Of a stretch of 64,000 nt of DNA, positions 1 to 8,219 are shown in pieces. Under the pieces are notes generated by a model. That model was not told the DNA's origin, did no database searches, and saw nothing but the letters and a program-made list of their open reading frames with translations. Origin of the DNA: Dysosmobacter welbionis (lineage in GTDB: Bacteria > Bacillota > Clostridia > Oscillospirales > Oscillospiraceae); NCBI RefSeq assembly GCF_005121165.3, contig NZ_CP034413.3, forward strand, positions 372,001 to 436,000, in the 5' to 3' direction. Both the position numbers and the translations under genes were made by a program. Every line of letters starts with the position of its first letter. Positions within the stretch are counted from its first letter, which is position 1.

Positions 1-1650
1 GCGGACTTCCAATGCCTTTTCAAAATATCGCAGAGCCCGGCCCTCCTGATCCAGATAAAAGTAGGAGTAACCCATGCGGAAGTTCCAGTAATAATCGTCC
101 TCGAAGTATTCCTCATGGGGCTTTAGCAGAGCGAGGGCCTTTTTGAGCATTTCTTTGCAAGTTGGCTTATGTGGGTCTGCCAGATTGTTATAGGCACGGG
201 CTAACTCACTGTCCATCTCAGGGGTACGCTCCTCGGCGGGGATGGCCTCCAGCGCATCAATAATTTTATGTTGTTTGCTCTCCTCATGCCACTTCTGGCA
301 CTGCTTCAAAATGTCCATATCAGGGTCCTCCTCGTCCTCATCCGGTTTCCAGTCTTTGATCTGCTGGAACACACCGTTCTCATCCCGCTCAAAGGCGCAG
401 GGGGCGGGGGTGTTCAGCAGAGAAATGATGTCGGGATCGTCGTTGCAAATTGTGTTCAGCTTGTAAATCCCGGCATTGTTGGGGTCGTCCATGTACGCCT
501 CGCTCTCGTCACCGGCGGTAAAGCGCCAGCCGCTGTCCCAGCCGCCGTCCGGATTCTCCCGGTAGCAGTAGCCAACCTTGTAGCCCTCCATCGTAATGCG
601 GTTGGTGGCGATACAGCCATCGGCGCCCTCCCAGTCGGGGAGCAGATTCTTCATGTCCTCTGCCTTTACATAGTAGTCCCGGTTGCGGCCAGCGGCCTCG
701 TACAGCTCCTTCCGCAGCGCCTCCACATCCCGAGCCATCTCCTGGATCTCCTCGTTATCCATCATCTCGCTGAGGTCGTATTCCAGCGGGGCATGGACAA
801 AGTCCGCCAGGGCCTTGTTCATGGCGTCATGCTCCTCTGGCGTAGCAGTGATGCGGATACGGCGGGCGGGGGTGTTGTACTCGTCCAGATCCTGAAGGTT
901 TACACTGCCACTGACGCTGCACTCCAGCAGGATGGCGGCCAGGTCGGTGACCACATCAATGGCGAAGTGAAAGTCCATCTCCACACCATCGGAATGTGTA
1001 AACTCCAGGTACTCCACGGTTTGGCGAAAGTCCCAGTTCTGCTTGTCCAGACCGATCTTGGAGAAAATCTCGCTGAGGGGGATCTCCTCCTTTTTCTGAT
1101 CCTCTAAAAATGCCACAAGGTTCAGACTGTCATCGGAACCGCCAATAAAGTTGCCCCAGTATTTTTTGATATACATTTGTCGTGCCTCCTGTTCTGAATC
1201 CAGTCGATCAATGAGCTGATTCAAGTGTTCCAACCACGCAGGAGCGATCTCACCGCTATCCTCGTTCTTCCAAAGATCCATAATCTCACGGATGCCGTCC
1301 TCGTCCGGCACCTCGTTTTTGATGTCGGTGAGCTGCCGCAGCAGGAAAGCAAGTGCTTCTTTGGATGCTGTGAAACCGGTGACTTTATCCCATATAGCTT
1401 CTTCATGATCGTAGTCCAGCTTGCCGTTATCCTTCCATTGGAAATACAGCTCCGCCAGAGCCATCGCAGTATTGTCAAAGAGAAAGTCGATTTGTGAGAA
1501 GTCAGATCCCAGCATGACTTCCTCTTTCATCAGTTCAATCATCTCGCCCAGATCCATTACCGGATGCTCCGGTACATATTCATTTTTGAGGATGTCCAGT
1601 ACATCCAGCCCTTCGTCACGCTCTAATGCTTTTATACCCCATGCTCCCAT
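1..1650 (-). CDS. Fused immunity-like protein: DUF4259 + unknown + DUF2185 (Imm33) + TPR; runs off the left edge
   Basis: From the ATG at 1650 (AGAGAGG seven bases upstream) the frame is open for 550 codons to the window edge, so the C-terminus is missing. Residues 1-155 have the MGAWG start and acidic body of DUF4259. Residue 159 is a Met (1176) with AGGAGG eight bases upstream, the start of what looks like a once separate gene with no stop between. Residues 159-340 are unrecognised. Residues 345-430 resemble DUF2185/Imm33 (WDSGWRF, DPDIISLLN). Residues 440-550 resemble TPR helices. Both named families occur among toxin-immunity proteins; a neutralising role in the cytoplasm is inferred. Either the fusion or the shorter protein from 1176 could be made. 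It is the last visible gene of the array. Confidence 0.75.
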   Translation of the reverse strand, partial: MGAWGIKALERDEGLDVLDILKNEYVPEHPVMDLGEMIELMKEEVMLGSDFSQIDFLFDNTAMALAELYFQWKDNGKLDYDHEEAIWDKVTGFTASKEALAFLLRQLTDIKNEVPDEDGIREIMDLWKNEDSGEIAPAWLEHLNQLIDRLDSEQEARQMYIKKYWGNFIGGSDDSLNLVAFLEDQKKEEIPLSEIFSKIGLDKQNWDFRQTVEYLEFTHSDGVEMDFHFAIDVVTDLAAILLECSVSGSVNLQDLDEYNTPARRIRITATPEEHDAMNKALADFVHAPLEYDLSEMMDNEEIQEMARDVEALRKELYEAAGRNRDYYVKAEDMKNLLPDWEGADGCIATNRITMEGYKVGYCYRENPDGGWDSGWRFTAGDESEAYMDDPNNAGIYKLNTICNDDPDIISLLNTPAPCAFERDENGVFQQIKDWKPDEDEEDPDMDILKQCQKWHEESKQHKIIDALEAIPAEERTPEMDSELARAYNNLADPHKPTCKEMLKKALALLKPHEEYFEDDYYWNFRMGYSYFYLDQEGRALRYFEKALEVR

Positions 1651-1692
1651 GTCGGCACCTCTCTTTCTTTATTTCGTATCAAGCTTCTATTG

Positions 1693-3333
1693 TCAATCAT
1701 GGTTCTCCACCCGGATAATGGGCCGGTAGAAGTCATAATCTCCGTTTAGTTCCTTGTCCTCCTGCACTTCCGGCTTACAGTGGGGCGAACAGGGTAGGAA
1801 ACCGAGAAATGGGCCCAGCCCGCCGCAGATATTGCACCCGCCGTCACCGCCGCAGGTGGTAAGTCTATCAGCCTGCACCACTTCCCGCATATAGGGATCG
1901 TAGGCGATGGACAGGCCGAAGAAGTTGGGTTCCTCCATATCATAGGGCCGGTTCTCATCCTCATCCATGTCCTCAAACCAGCGTAGACGCATGGAGTAGT
2001 CTAACCCATCTCCCCATGGGAACAGGGTCCGACATCCGCCGCCGCACAGGTAGGCCCACTCGTCCGCTGTGGGCAGCGAAAGCCCCTGCTTTTCCAGCCC
2101 GGCAAGAAGCGCATCGTAGTCTGTGCAGTGATAGATCCAGGTATGAAATCCATCTTCTGTCCGTTCTATGCGGGCCGACTGATGCAAGGTAAGACTGCTG
2201 CTGTCACTCCAAGCAAAATCACGGAATTCCTTCAGCCAGTCAGGGTGGGCAGTCAGCCTGGGATCGTCCATCTTGACCGGCTCCCAGCACAGTTCCTCCA
2301 GCTCCCGGCCCACCAGCATGGGGCCAATGACCGCCTGCCGAACGGGAGCCATGCTTTCCCGGATCATCTCTTCCGGGTTCTGCGGTTCCATCTCCCACTC
2401 CTGGAACAGATAGTCCAATTCCTCCCGGCTCTCCTGATTCAGTCCCTCGGCAAACTGCTCCCAGCCCAGGGTGACGGTATCGCCGGGGACAAAGACGAAC
2501 TCCCGACCATCTTTCTTGAAGATGCCGGTGGTGCAGCTCTGGCCCCAGTGGTCAAAGGTATGTAGACCGAGAAAGGTCATAGTATAACGAGCAGCCAGGC
2601 TTTCCATCAGCGCCTGCTTCTCGGTGGTATCCATTTGATTGAATTGGGGACGGGACAGTTTTTCGTTCATGGAAAGTCCTCCTTCGATTCGTTTTGCGTG
2701 TTCCAGCAGATAGCTCTGACCATCCTGCTTGGCCCATTCCAAGTATTGTGGAAGCTGGTCGGAATGGATGGCATCCAGTGAAATCAGAACGGCGATCCGC
2801 TGGTATTCCTGAAGTTCAGGAGAGTAACAGTTGCGCTCCCAAAACAGCGGAGCGAACTGTTCCACACAGTCAGGACGCAGAGCAGGCATCGCCAAAAGCG
2901 CCCGCCGGCTCACATATTCATTGGGGTCCTTTGCGAAATCCAGAATTATATCCCTGACTTTCTGACTACATGAGCATTCCGGCAGATAGGCGGCAAACTG
3001 CCACTTGGCCTCATTCTCATTGGAAGCTGCGGCCCTGCGGCAGAGGCACTCAAACCATTGTGGATGGGAAGTGGTCTCCTGTATAAATCCCTCCGCTTCG
3101 TTGGCCCTGGCAATTAAATAGACCATCTCATCCAGTAGGACGCTGTCTGCCGTTTCTGCATCCATTTGGGTCAACATATGGCAAAAGGCACTGTAAGTAT
3201 CATTCCACGCAGGGTAATCGACCTCCCATGCACCGCCGATCTCCTCGGTGGTTTTTCCGGGATAAGTGATTTCCTGCCACTGATGAAATTTTCCTACCTG
3301 CTCCAGCAGGCACTCCCTGATGTCCTTTGCCAT
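1693..3333 (-). CDS. HEAT-like / formylglycine-generating-enzyme-like fusion protein of the immunity array
   Basis: 546 aa. Residues 1-220 are helical and HEAT-like (SRRALLAMPALRPD and similar helices). Residues 222-546 resemble the sulfatase-modifying factor (FGE/SUMF1) fold as found in bacterial array proteins: LPTADEWAYLCGGG, TLFPWGD, and a Cys/Gly-rich C-terminal segment. The link between halves is the translated ribosome site GGAGG of an internal ATG at 2670 (residue 222), so two neighbouring genes seem to have fused in frame. True FGE activity is doubtful because the N-terminal part of that domain diverges strongly; an immunity or chaperone role is only inferred from context. Starts nine bases after the SUKH gene stop. 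Confidence 0.65.
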   Translation of the reverse strand: MAKDIRECLLEQVGKFHQWQEITYPGKTTEEIGGAWEVDYPAWNDTYSAFCHMLTQMDAETADSVLLDEMVYLIARANEAEGFIQETTSHPQWFECLCRRAAASNENEAKWQFAAYLPECSCSQKVRDIILDFAKDPNEYVSRRALLAMPALRPDCVEQFAPLFWERNCYSPELQEYQRIAVLISLDAIHSDQLPQYLEWAKQDGQSYLLEHAKRIEGGLSMNEKLSRPQFNQMDTTEKQALMESLAARYTMTFLGLHTFDHWGQSCTTGIFKKDGREFVFVPGDTVTLGWEQFAEGLNQESREELDYLFQEWEMEPQNPEEMIRESMAPVRQAVIGPMLVGRELEELCWEPVKMDDPRLTAHPDWLKEFRDFAWSDSSSLTLHQSARIERTEDGFHTWIYHCTDYDALLAGLEKQGLSLPTADEWAYLCGGGCRTLFPWGDGLDYSMRLRWFEDMDEDENRPYDMEEPNFFGLSIAYDPYMREVVQADRLTTCGGDGGCNICGGLGPFLGFLPCSPHCKPEVQEDKELNGDYDFYRPIIRVENHD

Positions 3334-3342
3334 ACGCTTACC

Positions 3343-3804
3343 TCACAATTCTTTGCACAGGTTTCCCAGTTCCAATGCCTGTTCCACAAGGCCCAGGAGC
3401 AGGCTGGAAAAATTCTCGGCAATCTCCTCCAGATCGGCATAGTCACAGTTATAGCCCCGGACTCTGCCGCTCTCTAAGTCGATAAATACGATACTTCCGT
3501 CACCCAATCCTCCGATTGGAAAGGTGGGGCCGTGGTCATATTCGCTCATGTAATCCTCATAAGCCTCTTGAAAAATCGGGTAGGCTTCTTCCAACTCTTT
3601 CAGTGTGAAGATCCACGGCTCCGCCAAATAGCAGCCGCCGAAGTTCAAAAGTAGCCAGCGGTACTCTGCGGGGATGGGAGTATACCTGCTTTCAAATCGT
3701 TTCACAGCATCCTCTGGTTCCGGGAAGATACCCTTTGTGAAGGGGCTTACTTTATAAGCAGTTTGAATTTTACTGCGGTATTTTTCCAAATTCATGTCAT
3801 GCAT
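3343..3804 (-). CDS. SMI1/KNR4 (SUKH) family immunity protein
   Basis: About 153 aa. Start taken at the ATG at 3804, which has GAGGG seven bases upstream; an upstream in-frame ATG (3825) has no ribosome site. The family hallmarks are visible: PAEYRWLLLNFGGCYL near residue 50, then a glycine-rich GGLGDGSIVFIDL strand segment and a final amphipathic helix. SUKH proteins are the largest group of bacterial immunity proteins against nuclease and deaminase toxins; they act in the cytoplasm by binding the toxin. The specific partner cannot be told from sequence. Lies between the HEAT/FGE fusion and a DUF6966-like gene with gaps of about ten bases, so probably co-transcribed. Confidence 0.85.
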   Translation of the reverse strand: MHDMNLEKYRSKIQTAYKVSPFTKGIFPEPEDAVKRFESRYTPIPAEYRWLLLNFGGCYLAEPWIFTLKELEEAYPIFQEAYEDYMSEYDHGPTFPIGGLGDGSIVFIDLESGRVRGYNCDYADLEEIAENFSSLLLGLVEQALELGNLCKEL

Positions 3805-3814
3805 TGTGTTTCCC

Positions 3815-4225
3815 TCACAGAGCATCCAGATTTTCCTGTAGATCGCCCTGCATCAAGTGTTGGGCAATGGCCCGGTTCAATTCCTTATGGGGGTGATAAG
3901 CGGCCTGCTCTACATCGTGCAGGCACTCCTCCATCAGTGCCTCCGGAGAAATGCCTTCCTGTTTTCCATAAAGGTGACCGAAGGCATAGCACACTGATTT
4001 GAGAAAGCCGAAAATATAGTCGTGATTTCCACGCATACTGGGTAGGTCATTGAACGAGCCCATACCTCCGTATGCCCGAAGGTGGTGGGAAACCTCCCGC
4101 CGCTGGGTCCAGTCCTCAATATCCCGCTCCAGCCAGCCGATCCAGTTTTTGAATTCCGGGTGGTCTGTCTGTAAAATCGACCGCAGACAGATCAGAGCCT
4201 CCGTATAAATATCGGTCTGTTTCAT
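3815..4225 (-). CDS. DUF6966-like protein
   Basis: 136 aa from the ATG at 4225, whose ATGA overlaps the stop of the upstream gene (translational coupling); a longer open frame to 4306 is only the shadow of that gene. The segment HLRAYGGMGSFNDL at about residue 50 and the small helical fold match DUF6966, a family often found as a lone gene among immunity proteins. No catalytic motif is seen. Role in toxin immunity is inferred from neighbours only. Confidence 0.65.
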   Translation of the reverse strand: MKQTDIYTEALICLRSILQTDHPEFKNWIGWLERDIEDWTQRREVSHHLRAYGGMGSFNDLPSMRGNHDYIFGFLKSVCYAFGHLYGKQEGISPEALMEECLHDVEQAAYHPHKELNRAIAQHLMQGDLQENLDAL

Positions 4226-5172
4226 AGGCCATCGCCCCCCAAAATACCTCCATAGAGAACACCGTTTTTCCCGAGGAACAGCATCTGGCTGCGAAGTAGG
4301 CTGCACTGCTCCACAGCGACCTTGTTTCCGTCACAGGTGGGAATAGCCTCCTGTTTTTGCCCAAGACGATCACCATGAGCAGTAAGGAAGTAGAATTTGT
4401 CCCGTTGCTGGTATCCGCCTTGAAACAGGAAGGTATTGCCGGACGGGGCAACAGAAAAAGCTCCGCTTCCTTCGATTGGCAGTTCAAACACAAAGTCCTC
4501 TTTGAAGTTCGTCCGCACCAGCCGGAATTCATCGTAATAATAAAACCACAGGTTTTCTTCTTCGTCCAGGCTGATGGCGTAGCAGTCATAGATGGAATAC
4601 TTCTCATTCTTCCAGAGAGGAGTTCCATCCGATGTCCATGCAATCAGGCCGCAATCACCCAGAGGTTCATCCCAACCGTAATTACCAAATACACCTTCAT
4701 CAAAGTAGCTGGTAATGATGGTGCCATCTTTTTTTACCACGCAGTCTTGAATGCCATCCCCCAGGCAGAAACGGGACAGCACAGCTCCGTCCCGGCTGAC
4801 GATCCAGGCGTTCTGGTCGGGGCCGTTTTCCCGATAGGCGCATCTTGCTCCCAGCAGGAGGAAGTGTTCACCTGCAGGCCGCAAATAATGGAACTGGAAC
4901 TTCAAGAGACCAAGAGGAAACAGCGTCGTTTCCAGCACCCGCTGTTCCGCCCAATCCAACTGGATTTCCACCGCGGTATAGGTGGAAGGAATGCTGAGCC
5001 AGTCCTTACCCTGTGTTTCGGAGGGCTGTTCCATGAGAAGATAGACTTTTCCATCCCTTGCCGTGAAAAAGTCTGTTACTTCTGTGCCCTCCAGATGGTT
5101 TTCCCGGCGCAGCTGGTCCAGGTCAATGATGGAGAACAACGGCAGATTTTTTGCTTTTAAGGATTTGTTCAT
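4222..5172 (-). CDS. Beta-propeller-like protein of unknown function
   Basis: 316 aa. Not recognised as a named family. The sequence is rich in aromatic beta-strand repeats with a recurring pattern of a polar turn followed by Trp/Tyr strands (AWIVSRDGAVLSRF, IAWTSDGTPLWKNE, LWFYYYDEFRLVRT), as in WD/NHL-type propellers. No signal peptide or membrane segment. Preceded by GGAGGAG at 5183 and coupled to the next gene by an ATGA overlap. Probably an immunity or scaffold protein of the array, by location. Confidence 0.55.
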   Translation of the reverse strand: MNKSLKAKNLPLFSIIDLDQLRRENHLEGTEVTDFFTARDGKVYLLMEQPSETQGKDWLSIPSTYTAVEIQLDWAEQRVLETTLFPLGLLKFQFHYLRPAGEHFLLLGARCAYRENGPDQNAWIVSRDGAVLSRFCLGDGIQDCVVKKDGTIITSYFDEGVFGNYGWDEPLGDCGLIAWTSDGTPLWKNEKYSIYDCYAISLDEEENLWFYYYDEFRLVRTNFKEDFVFELPIEGSGAFSVAPSGNTFLFQGGYQQRDKFYFLTAHGDRLGQKQEAIPTCDGNKVAVEQCSLLRSQMLFLGKNGVLYGGILGGDGL

Positions 5173-5187
5173 TGGGACTCCTCCTGG

Positions 5188-5487
5188 TTACTTTAACGCT
5201 CCATCATAGGTGTGAGTTTCCCAGATGGACTCAAATTCTGCTTTCTCTATTACACAGGCGTGGAACTCCTCACCCCAGACATGGGCGTTCAACTCATCCA
5301 CGGTGGGGATCGGTGTAATCTCGATGGCGCCGTCGTAAAGGTCAGGGATGTTGCGGGTGCGGCCATCTGCAAAGATGTCGATGGAGCGGAGGACCAGCCA
5401 CTCATTTTCGGTATCCACTTCATAGAGGATGACCGCTGGCTCTCCATCCGGTGCGCCCTCCCAAAAGAGTTTGATGTACTCGATCAT
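5188..5487 (-). CDS. DUF6881 family protein
   Basis: 99 aa. Matches the short DUF6881 pattern: N-terminal YIKLFWEGAPDGEPAVILYEVD, then WLVLRSIDIFADGRTRNI, then a PTVDELNA segment. Members are single-domain cytoplasmic proteins common in polyimmunity clusters; no enzymatic motif is known or visible. Tightly packed between the propeller-like gene and a small unknown gene. Confidence 0.75.
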   Translation of the reverse strand: MIEYIKLFWEGAPDGEPAVILYEVDTENEWLVLRSIDIFADGRTRNIPDLYDGAIEITPIPTVDELNAHVWGEEFHACVIEKAEFESIWETHTYDGALK

Positions 5488-5497
5488 TCCATTTCCC

Positions 5498-5761
5498 TCA
5501 TTTGAACCAATGCCACCCCGTCATGGTGCCGGTTACCTCATCTATCTGTACCGCAATATCATAATTGCCGCGACAGCCCAGCAAAGCTGTAGGATGGTCG
5601 TTTTCCAGAATCAAATCATAAAACTCAACCGCTATGTCTTGGAATTCCTTCGGAATCTCCAGTGCAGAGAAGAAATCCACTGATTGAGCATTTTGGAAAA
5701 ATTCAATGGCCGTTTTACTGCATTTTACTATAATCCCTGTTTGAGTGGTCAACTCTTTCAT
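5498..5761 (-). CDS. Small hypothetical protein of the immunity array
   Basis: 87 aa, no family recognised. Acidic alpha/beta protein ending in GTMTGWHWFK; no signal peptide or membrane helix. Its ATG overlaps the stop of the Imm51-like gene by four bases, so it is translated from the same message. Function unknown; immunity role only by association. Confidence 0.55.
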   Translation of the reverse strand: MKELTTQTGIIVKCSKTAIEFFQNAQSVDFFSALEIPKEFQDIAVEFYDLILENDHPTALLGCRGNYDIAVQIDEVTGTMTGWHWFK

Positions 5762-6198
5762 GCTTTCGCAGCCTCGCTCATGTTCAGATACATCCCCATC
5801 GTTTTTTCATTGTCACAGGCCGCCCGGATCATTTTGGACAGTAGCATCAAATCGTCGATGTATTGGGAGTACACGCAGAACACATCCTCGTCGGAATCAA
5901 AGTGAAACAGATCCACGCCGCTGTTATTTTCCTCGAACTCCTGGATCACGCCCCGGACAAGCCGCTCCCAATCCGCGCTGCTGCCTGTCAGTCCCAGCCG
6001 TCGGAATTTCTCTGTCCGGAATCCGTCGCTGATCTTTAGCAGAAGGGAGATCGCATAGGGGTGGTGGGGAATGAGAAAGAATGGCGCGATCTGCTCTGGT
6101 TTTACCCAGATTTTGAAGGGCGGGCGCGGATCAGGTATCCAGGGCAAGATTTCCCATTCGTCATCCCGACGATTTCCGTATTGGCAAAAGTCTTTCAT
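5758..6198 (-). CDS. Imm51-like immunity protein
   Basis: 146 aa from the ATG at 6198, which has AGGAGG seven bases upstream; an extended frame to 6231 lacks a ribosome site. The C-terminal two thirds resemble Imm51: a strand pair followed by SADWERLVRGVIQEF, then VDLFHFDSDEDVFCVYS and a final helix with LLSKMIRAACDN. Imm51 proteins are found next to polymorphic toxins; here no toxin is adjacent. The ATG overlaps the stop of the upstream gene (CCATGA). Confidence 0.7.
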   Translation of the reverse strand: MKDFCQYGNRRDDEWEILPWIPDPRPPFKIWVKPEQIAPFFLIPHHPYAISLLLKISDGFRTEKFRRLGLTGSSADWERLVRGVIQEFEENNSGVDLFHFDSDEDVFCVYSQYIDDLMLLSKMIRAACDNEKTMGMYLNMSEAAKA

Positions 6199-6509
6199 GG
6201 CTTTGCCTCCTGTTTGAGTCTCTTTCTGCATTTCTCAATGTGGGCCTGTTTGGTGGCTATGATCTCCAGCACCTTCTCTGGCTTTATCCGCAGCAGAAGC
6301 GCAATCTTCTCAACAGGCATCCCGTCCGCTGCCAGCATACAGAGAATTTCCTTCTGTGCGGAGGCTTTTCCAGCAGCAAAACCAGTATCATAGTCGTGAG
6401 ACAGCAGGGCAAAGAATTGCTCCGGTGTCAGAGTGGAAATCAGTTCCTGCTCCCCGTGATAGATCCTGCTGCGGAGCATTTCCAGTTCATAAAGTTTCAT
6501 TTCTGCCAT
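6195..6509 (-). CDS. Hypothetical protein with Rpn/PD-(D/E)XK-nuclease-like C-terminal helices
   Basis: 104 aa from the ATG at 6509. Helical, with a segment typical of the C-terminal tail of Rpn/transposase-type PD-(D/E)XK proteins: EQFFALLSHDYDTGFAAGKA, then ILCMLAADGMPVEKIALLLRIKPEKVLEI. No nuclease core is present, so this may be a domain remnant or a free-standing helix-turn-helix-like protein. Overlaps the broken mini-gene upstream and the Imm51-like gene downstream. Confidence 0.5.
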   Translation of the reverse strand: MAEMKLYELEMLRSRIYHGEQELISTLTPEQFFALLSHDYDTGFAAGKASAQKEILCMLAADGMPVEKIALLLRIKPEKVLEIIATKQAHIEKCRKRLKQEAKP

Positions 6510-6639
6510 GCTGTACTCCAATCGTCAAATCGGTCTATGTAATCCTCCCCATAGCCCATGCGCCAGCCAATGGAGTATCGCTCGATCTCCCGGTGGGCCA
6601 GCCAAGGGGCGGCATGATTTTCTTATCTTGTAGTGCCAT
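6497..6639 (-). pseudogene. Broken 47-codon mini-gene (single-base deletion)
   Basis: An ATG at 6639 with TGAGG upstream opens a frame that leaves protein-like sequence after six codons. The frame one base over, 6622-6497, reads a convincing segment (NHAAPWLAHREIERYSIGWR, then MGYGEDYIDRFDDW) and stops inside the start of the next gene. Adding one G after codon six (GATAAG|GAAAAT) would join both into a 47-aa protein. Family not recognised. Either a real one-base deletion or a sequencing error. Confidence 0.5.
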
Positions 6640-6720
6640 ATTGTTTTCCTCATTTTTCTTTCAGGCTTCGCATCCGTTTCATGATCTGCTCCTGTTTTTT
6701 CGCGGTTTTACGCTACCTGC

Positions 6721-7431
6721 TCAAAAATCCCGCAGCTGTTCAAACTGCTCCAGCAGGGCATCTTTCTGGAGTGCATCGCCTGGCAGGGCATCCAGGATCC
6801 CCCGCAGAGCCATGTAAATTTCATCCCGTTCCTCGGTTTCGATAAAGCCCATCTTGTTGAAGGTCTGAGTGTAGGCTGCCACCGCCTCAAGTGCCTGGGC
6901 TTGGGCGTCCTCGCCCGGCTCAGCGGCCAGCTTCATCAGCTGGGAACGGGTCTTGCGGTATTGATTGGCTGCCTTTTTCGCAGCGGCGGCAGGGATATGC
7001 TCCGCACCGTCCCAGCCCCGGAAGGGATTGTCCAGGTTTTGCGCCAGCCACTCCGGTTTCCGGGCCTTAGTGATCCGCAGATCCATTCCCGGCTTGCTTT
7101 TCCAGAGCTGCTTTGCCGCTTTTGCCGCCGTCTCCGGCAGGCTGGTCATCCAGAACCAGCGAAGCTCCGGCACCTGCTCCGGGGTGGGGATGTCAGCTGC
7201 GCCGAAGCCGAACAGGTCGAAGGTGGAGAGGTTCGTCAGTTCCCGGAACCCTCCCACGGCGGAGAAGTTCCCCAGGTTTCCCGGCGCGCCCCAGAGCCGC
7301 AGTTCCTTCAGGTGGGGATGGACAGCAGCCAGCCCGGTCAGATCAAAGTCCTTCAGCTCGATGCCATGCAGCCCCCGTAAGTTCGGCAGTTCCGTGTGCG
7401 GGCAGTATTCCCCGATAAATTGGAGGGTCAA
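6721..7431 (-). CDS. Leucine-rich-repeat protein, C-terminal half of a frameshifted gene
   Basis: Frame from a TTG at 7431, overlapping the stop of the upstream half (TTGA). Residues 1-120 carry irregular leucine-rich repeats (LPNLRGLHGIELKDFDLTGL, HLKELRLWGAPGNL); the rest is helical and ends in LLEQFEQLRDF. No ribosome site precedes the TTG. Dropping one G near 7440 would give a continuous join reading HAPKDGSGLTLQFIGEY and a roughly 490-aa protein, so this is best read as the second half of one gene. Confidence 0.6.
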   Translation of the reverse strand: MTLQFIGEYCPHTELPNLRGLHGIELKDFDLTGLAAVHPHLKELRLWGAPGNLGNFSAVGGFRELTNLSTFDLFGFGAADIPTPEQVPELRWFWMTSLPETAAKAAKQLWKSKPGMDLRITKARKPEWLAQNLDNPFRGWDGAEHIPAAAAKKAANQYRKTRSQLMKLAAEPGEDAQAQALEAVAAYTQTFNKMGFIETEERDEIYMALRGILDALPGDALQKDALLEQFEQLRDF

Positions 7432-8201
7432 GCCGCTGCCATCTTCGGGGCATGGATGGTACAGGCGTCCGGCCCCTTGTTCTGAAACAGGAGCAGCTCC
7501 GTTCCCTCACACAGCCACAGCTCCTCCAGCCCGGTCATGTCCAGCATCAGCTTTCTGATGCTGGTGCCTCGCAGATCAAGTGTCCTCTGACCGTGGTTCA
7601 GCAGGGTCAGCTCACTGATAAAGGGATTCCCCCTCAGAAACTCCAGCAGATCCGGGTGCCACCGCTGGCAGATGAGTTCGGAGAGGCAAGGCAGCGCCTT
7701 TAGTTCCAGCGCCGAATTGAATGGCGCGTACTGATCCATCACCCGATGACTGCTGACCTTCACCGGGATACCGCCGATCTCCGTTTGCTCATCGCTCTCC
7801 ATGGCCTCCTTGAAGGCCCGCCGCCGCTCCTCCGGGATGGCCTGCCACCGGATCTGGAGATACACATCATGGCCGTCACTCCAGCCTCCGTAGGAGCAGC
7901 AGGGCTGGTCGGTGAAGGGCGGCAGAGTCCCCACCAGCGTGTACTGGGGCGGGACCTCCACCGGCACCCGCAGCAGATGAAGGTCACGGGACCAGTACAT
8001 GAAGTCCTTGTAGAGCGGGCGGAGCTGGGGCAGTTCCTCCGCCGTCAGAGGGGCGTCACCCACCCAGTCCAGGGAGAGGACCACCGCCCAGGGCTGCTTG
8101 CTCACCGAGTCCGGCGGCGCAATATAGGCCACCTGGCAGGCGGTGTAGCGTTTCAGATATTGGTTGTAGACTGTATAGACCTCTCCGGCGGTGGCTTTCA
8201 T
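7428..8201 (-). CDS. Leucine-rich-repeat protein, N-terminal half of a frameshifted gene
   Basis: 257 aa. The start at 8201 follows GAGAGGAGC. Residues 1-150 form a beta-rich domain (AVVLSLDWVGD, HDVYLQIRWQAIPEE); residues 170-250 begin leucine-rich repeats (LPCLSELICQRWHPDLLEFL, LDLRGTSIRKLMLDMTGLEE). The protein ends abruptly in KMAAA where the repeats should go on, and they do so one frame over in the downstream ORF. Non-secreted LRR proteins of this type are frequent in immunity arrays; partner unknown. Confidence 0.6.
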   Translation of the reverse strand: MKATAGEVYTVYNQYLKRYTACQVAYIAPPDSVSKQPWAVVLSLDWVGDAPLTAEELPQLRPLYKDFMYWSRDLHLLRVPVEVPPQYTLVGTLPPFTDQPCCSYGGWSDGHDVYLQIRWQAIPEERRRAFKEAMESDEQTEIGGIPVKVSSHRVMDQYAPFNSALELKALPCLSELICQRWHPDLLEFLRGNPFISELTLLNHGQRTLDLRGTSIRKLMLDMTGLEELWLCEGTELLLFQNKGPDACTIHAPKMAAA

Positions 8202-8219
8202 GGCACCACGCTCCTCTCA

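Noticed and set aside
268-1107. Long plus-strand ORF (279 codons)
   Set aside because: It is the reverse-strand shadow of the DUF4259/DUF2185 fusion, has low-complexity Val/Leu-rich sequence and no ribosome site.
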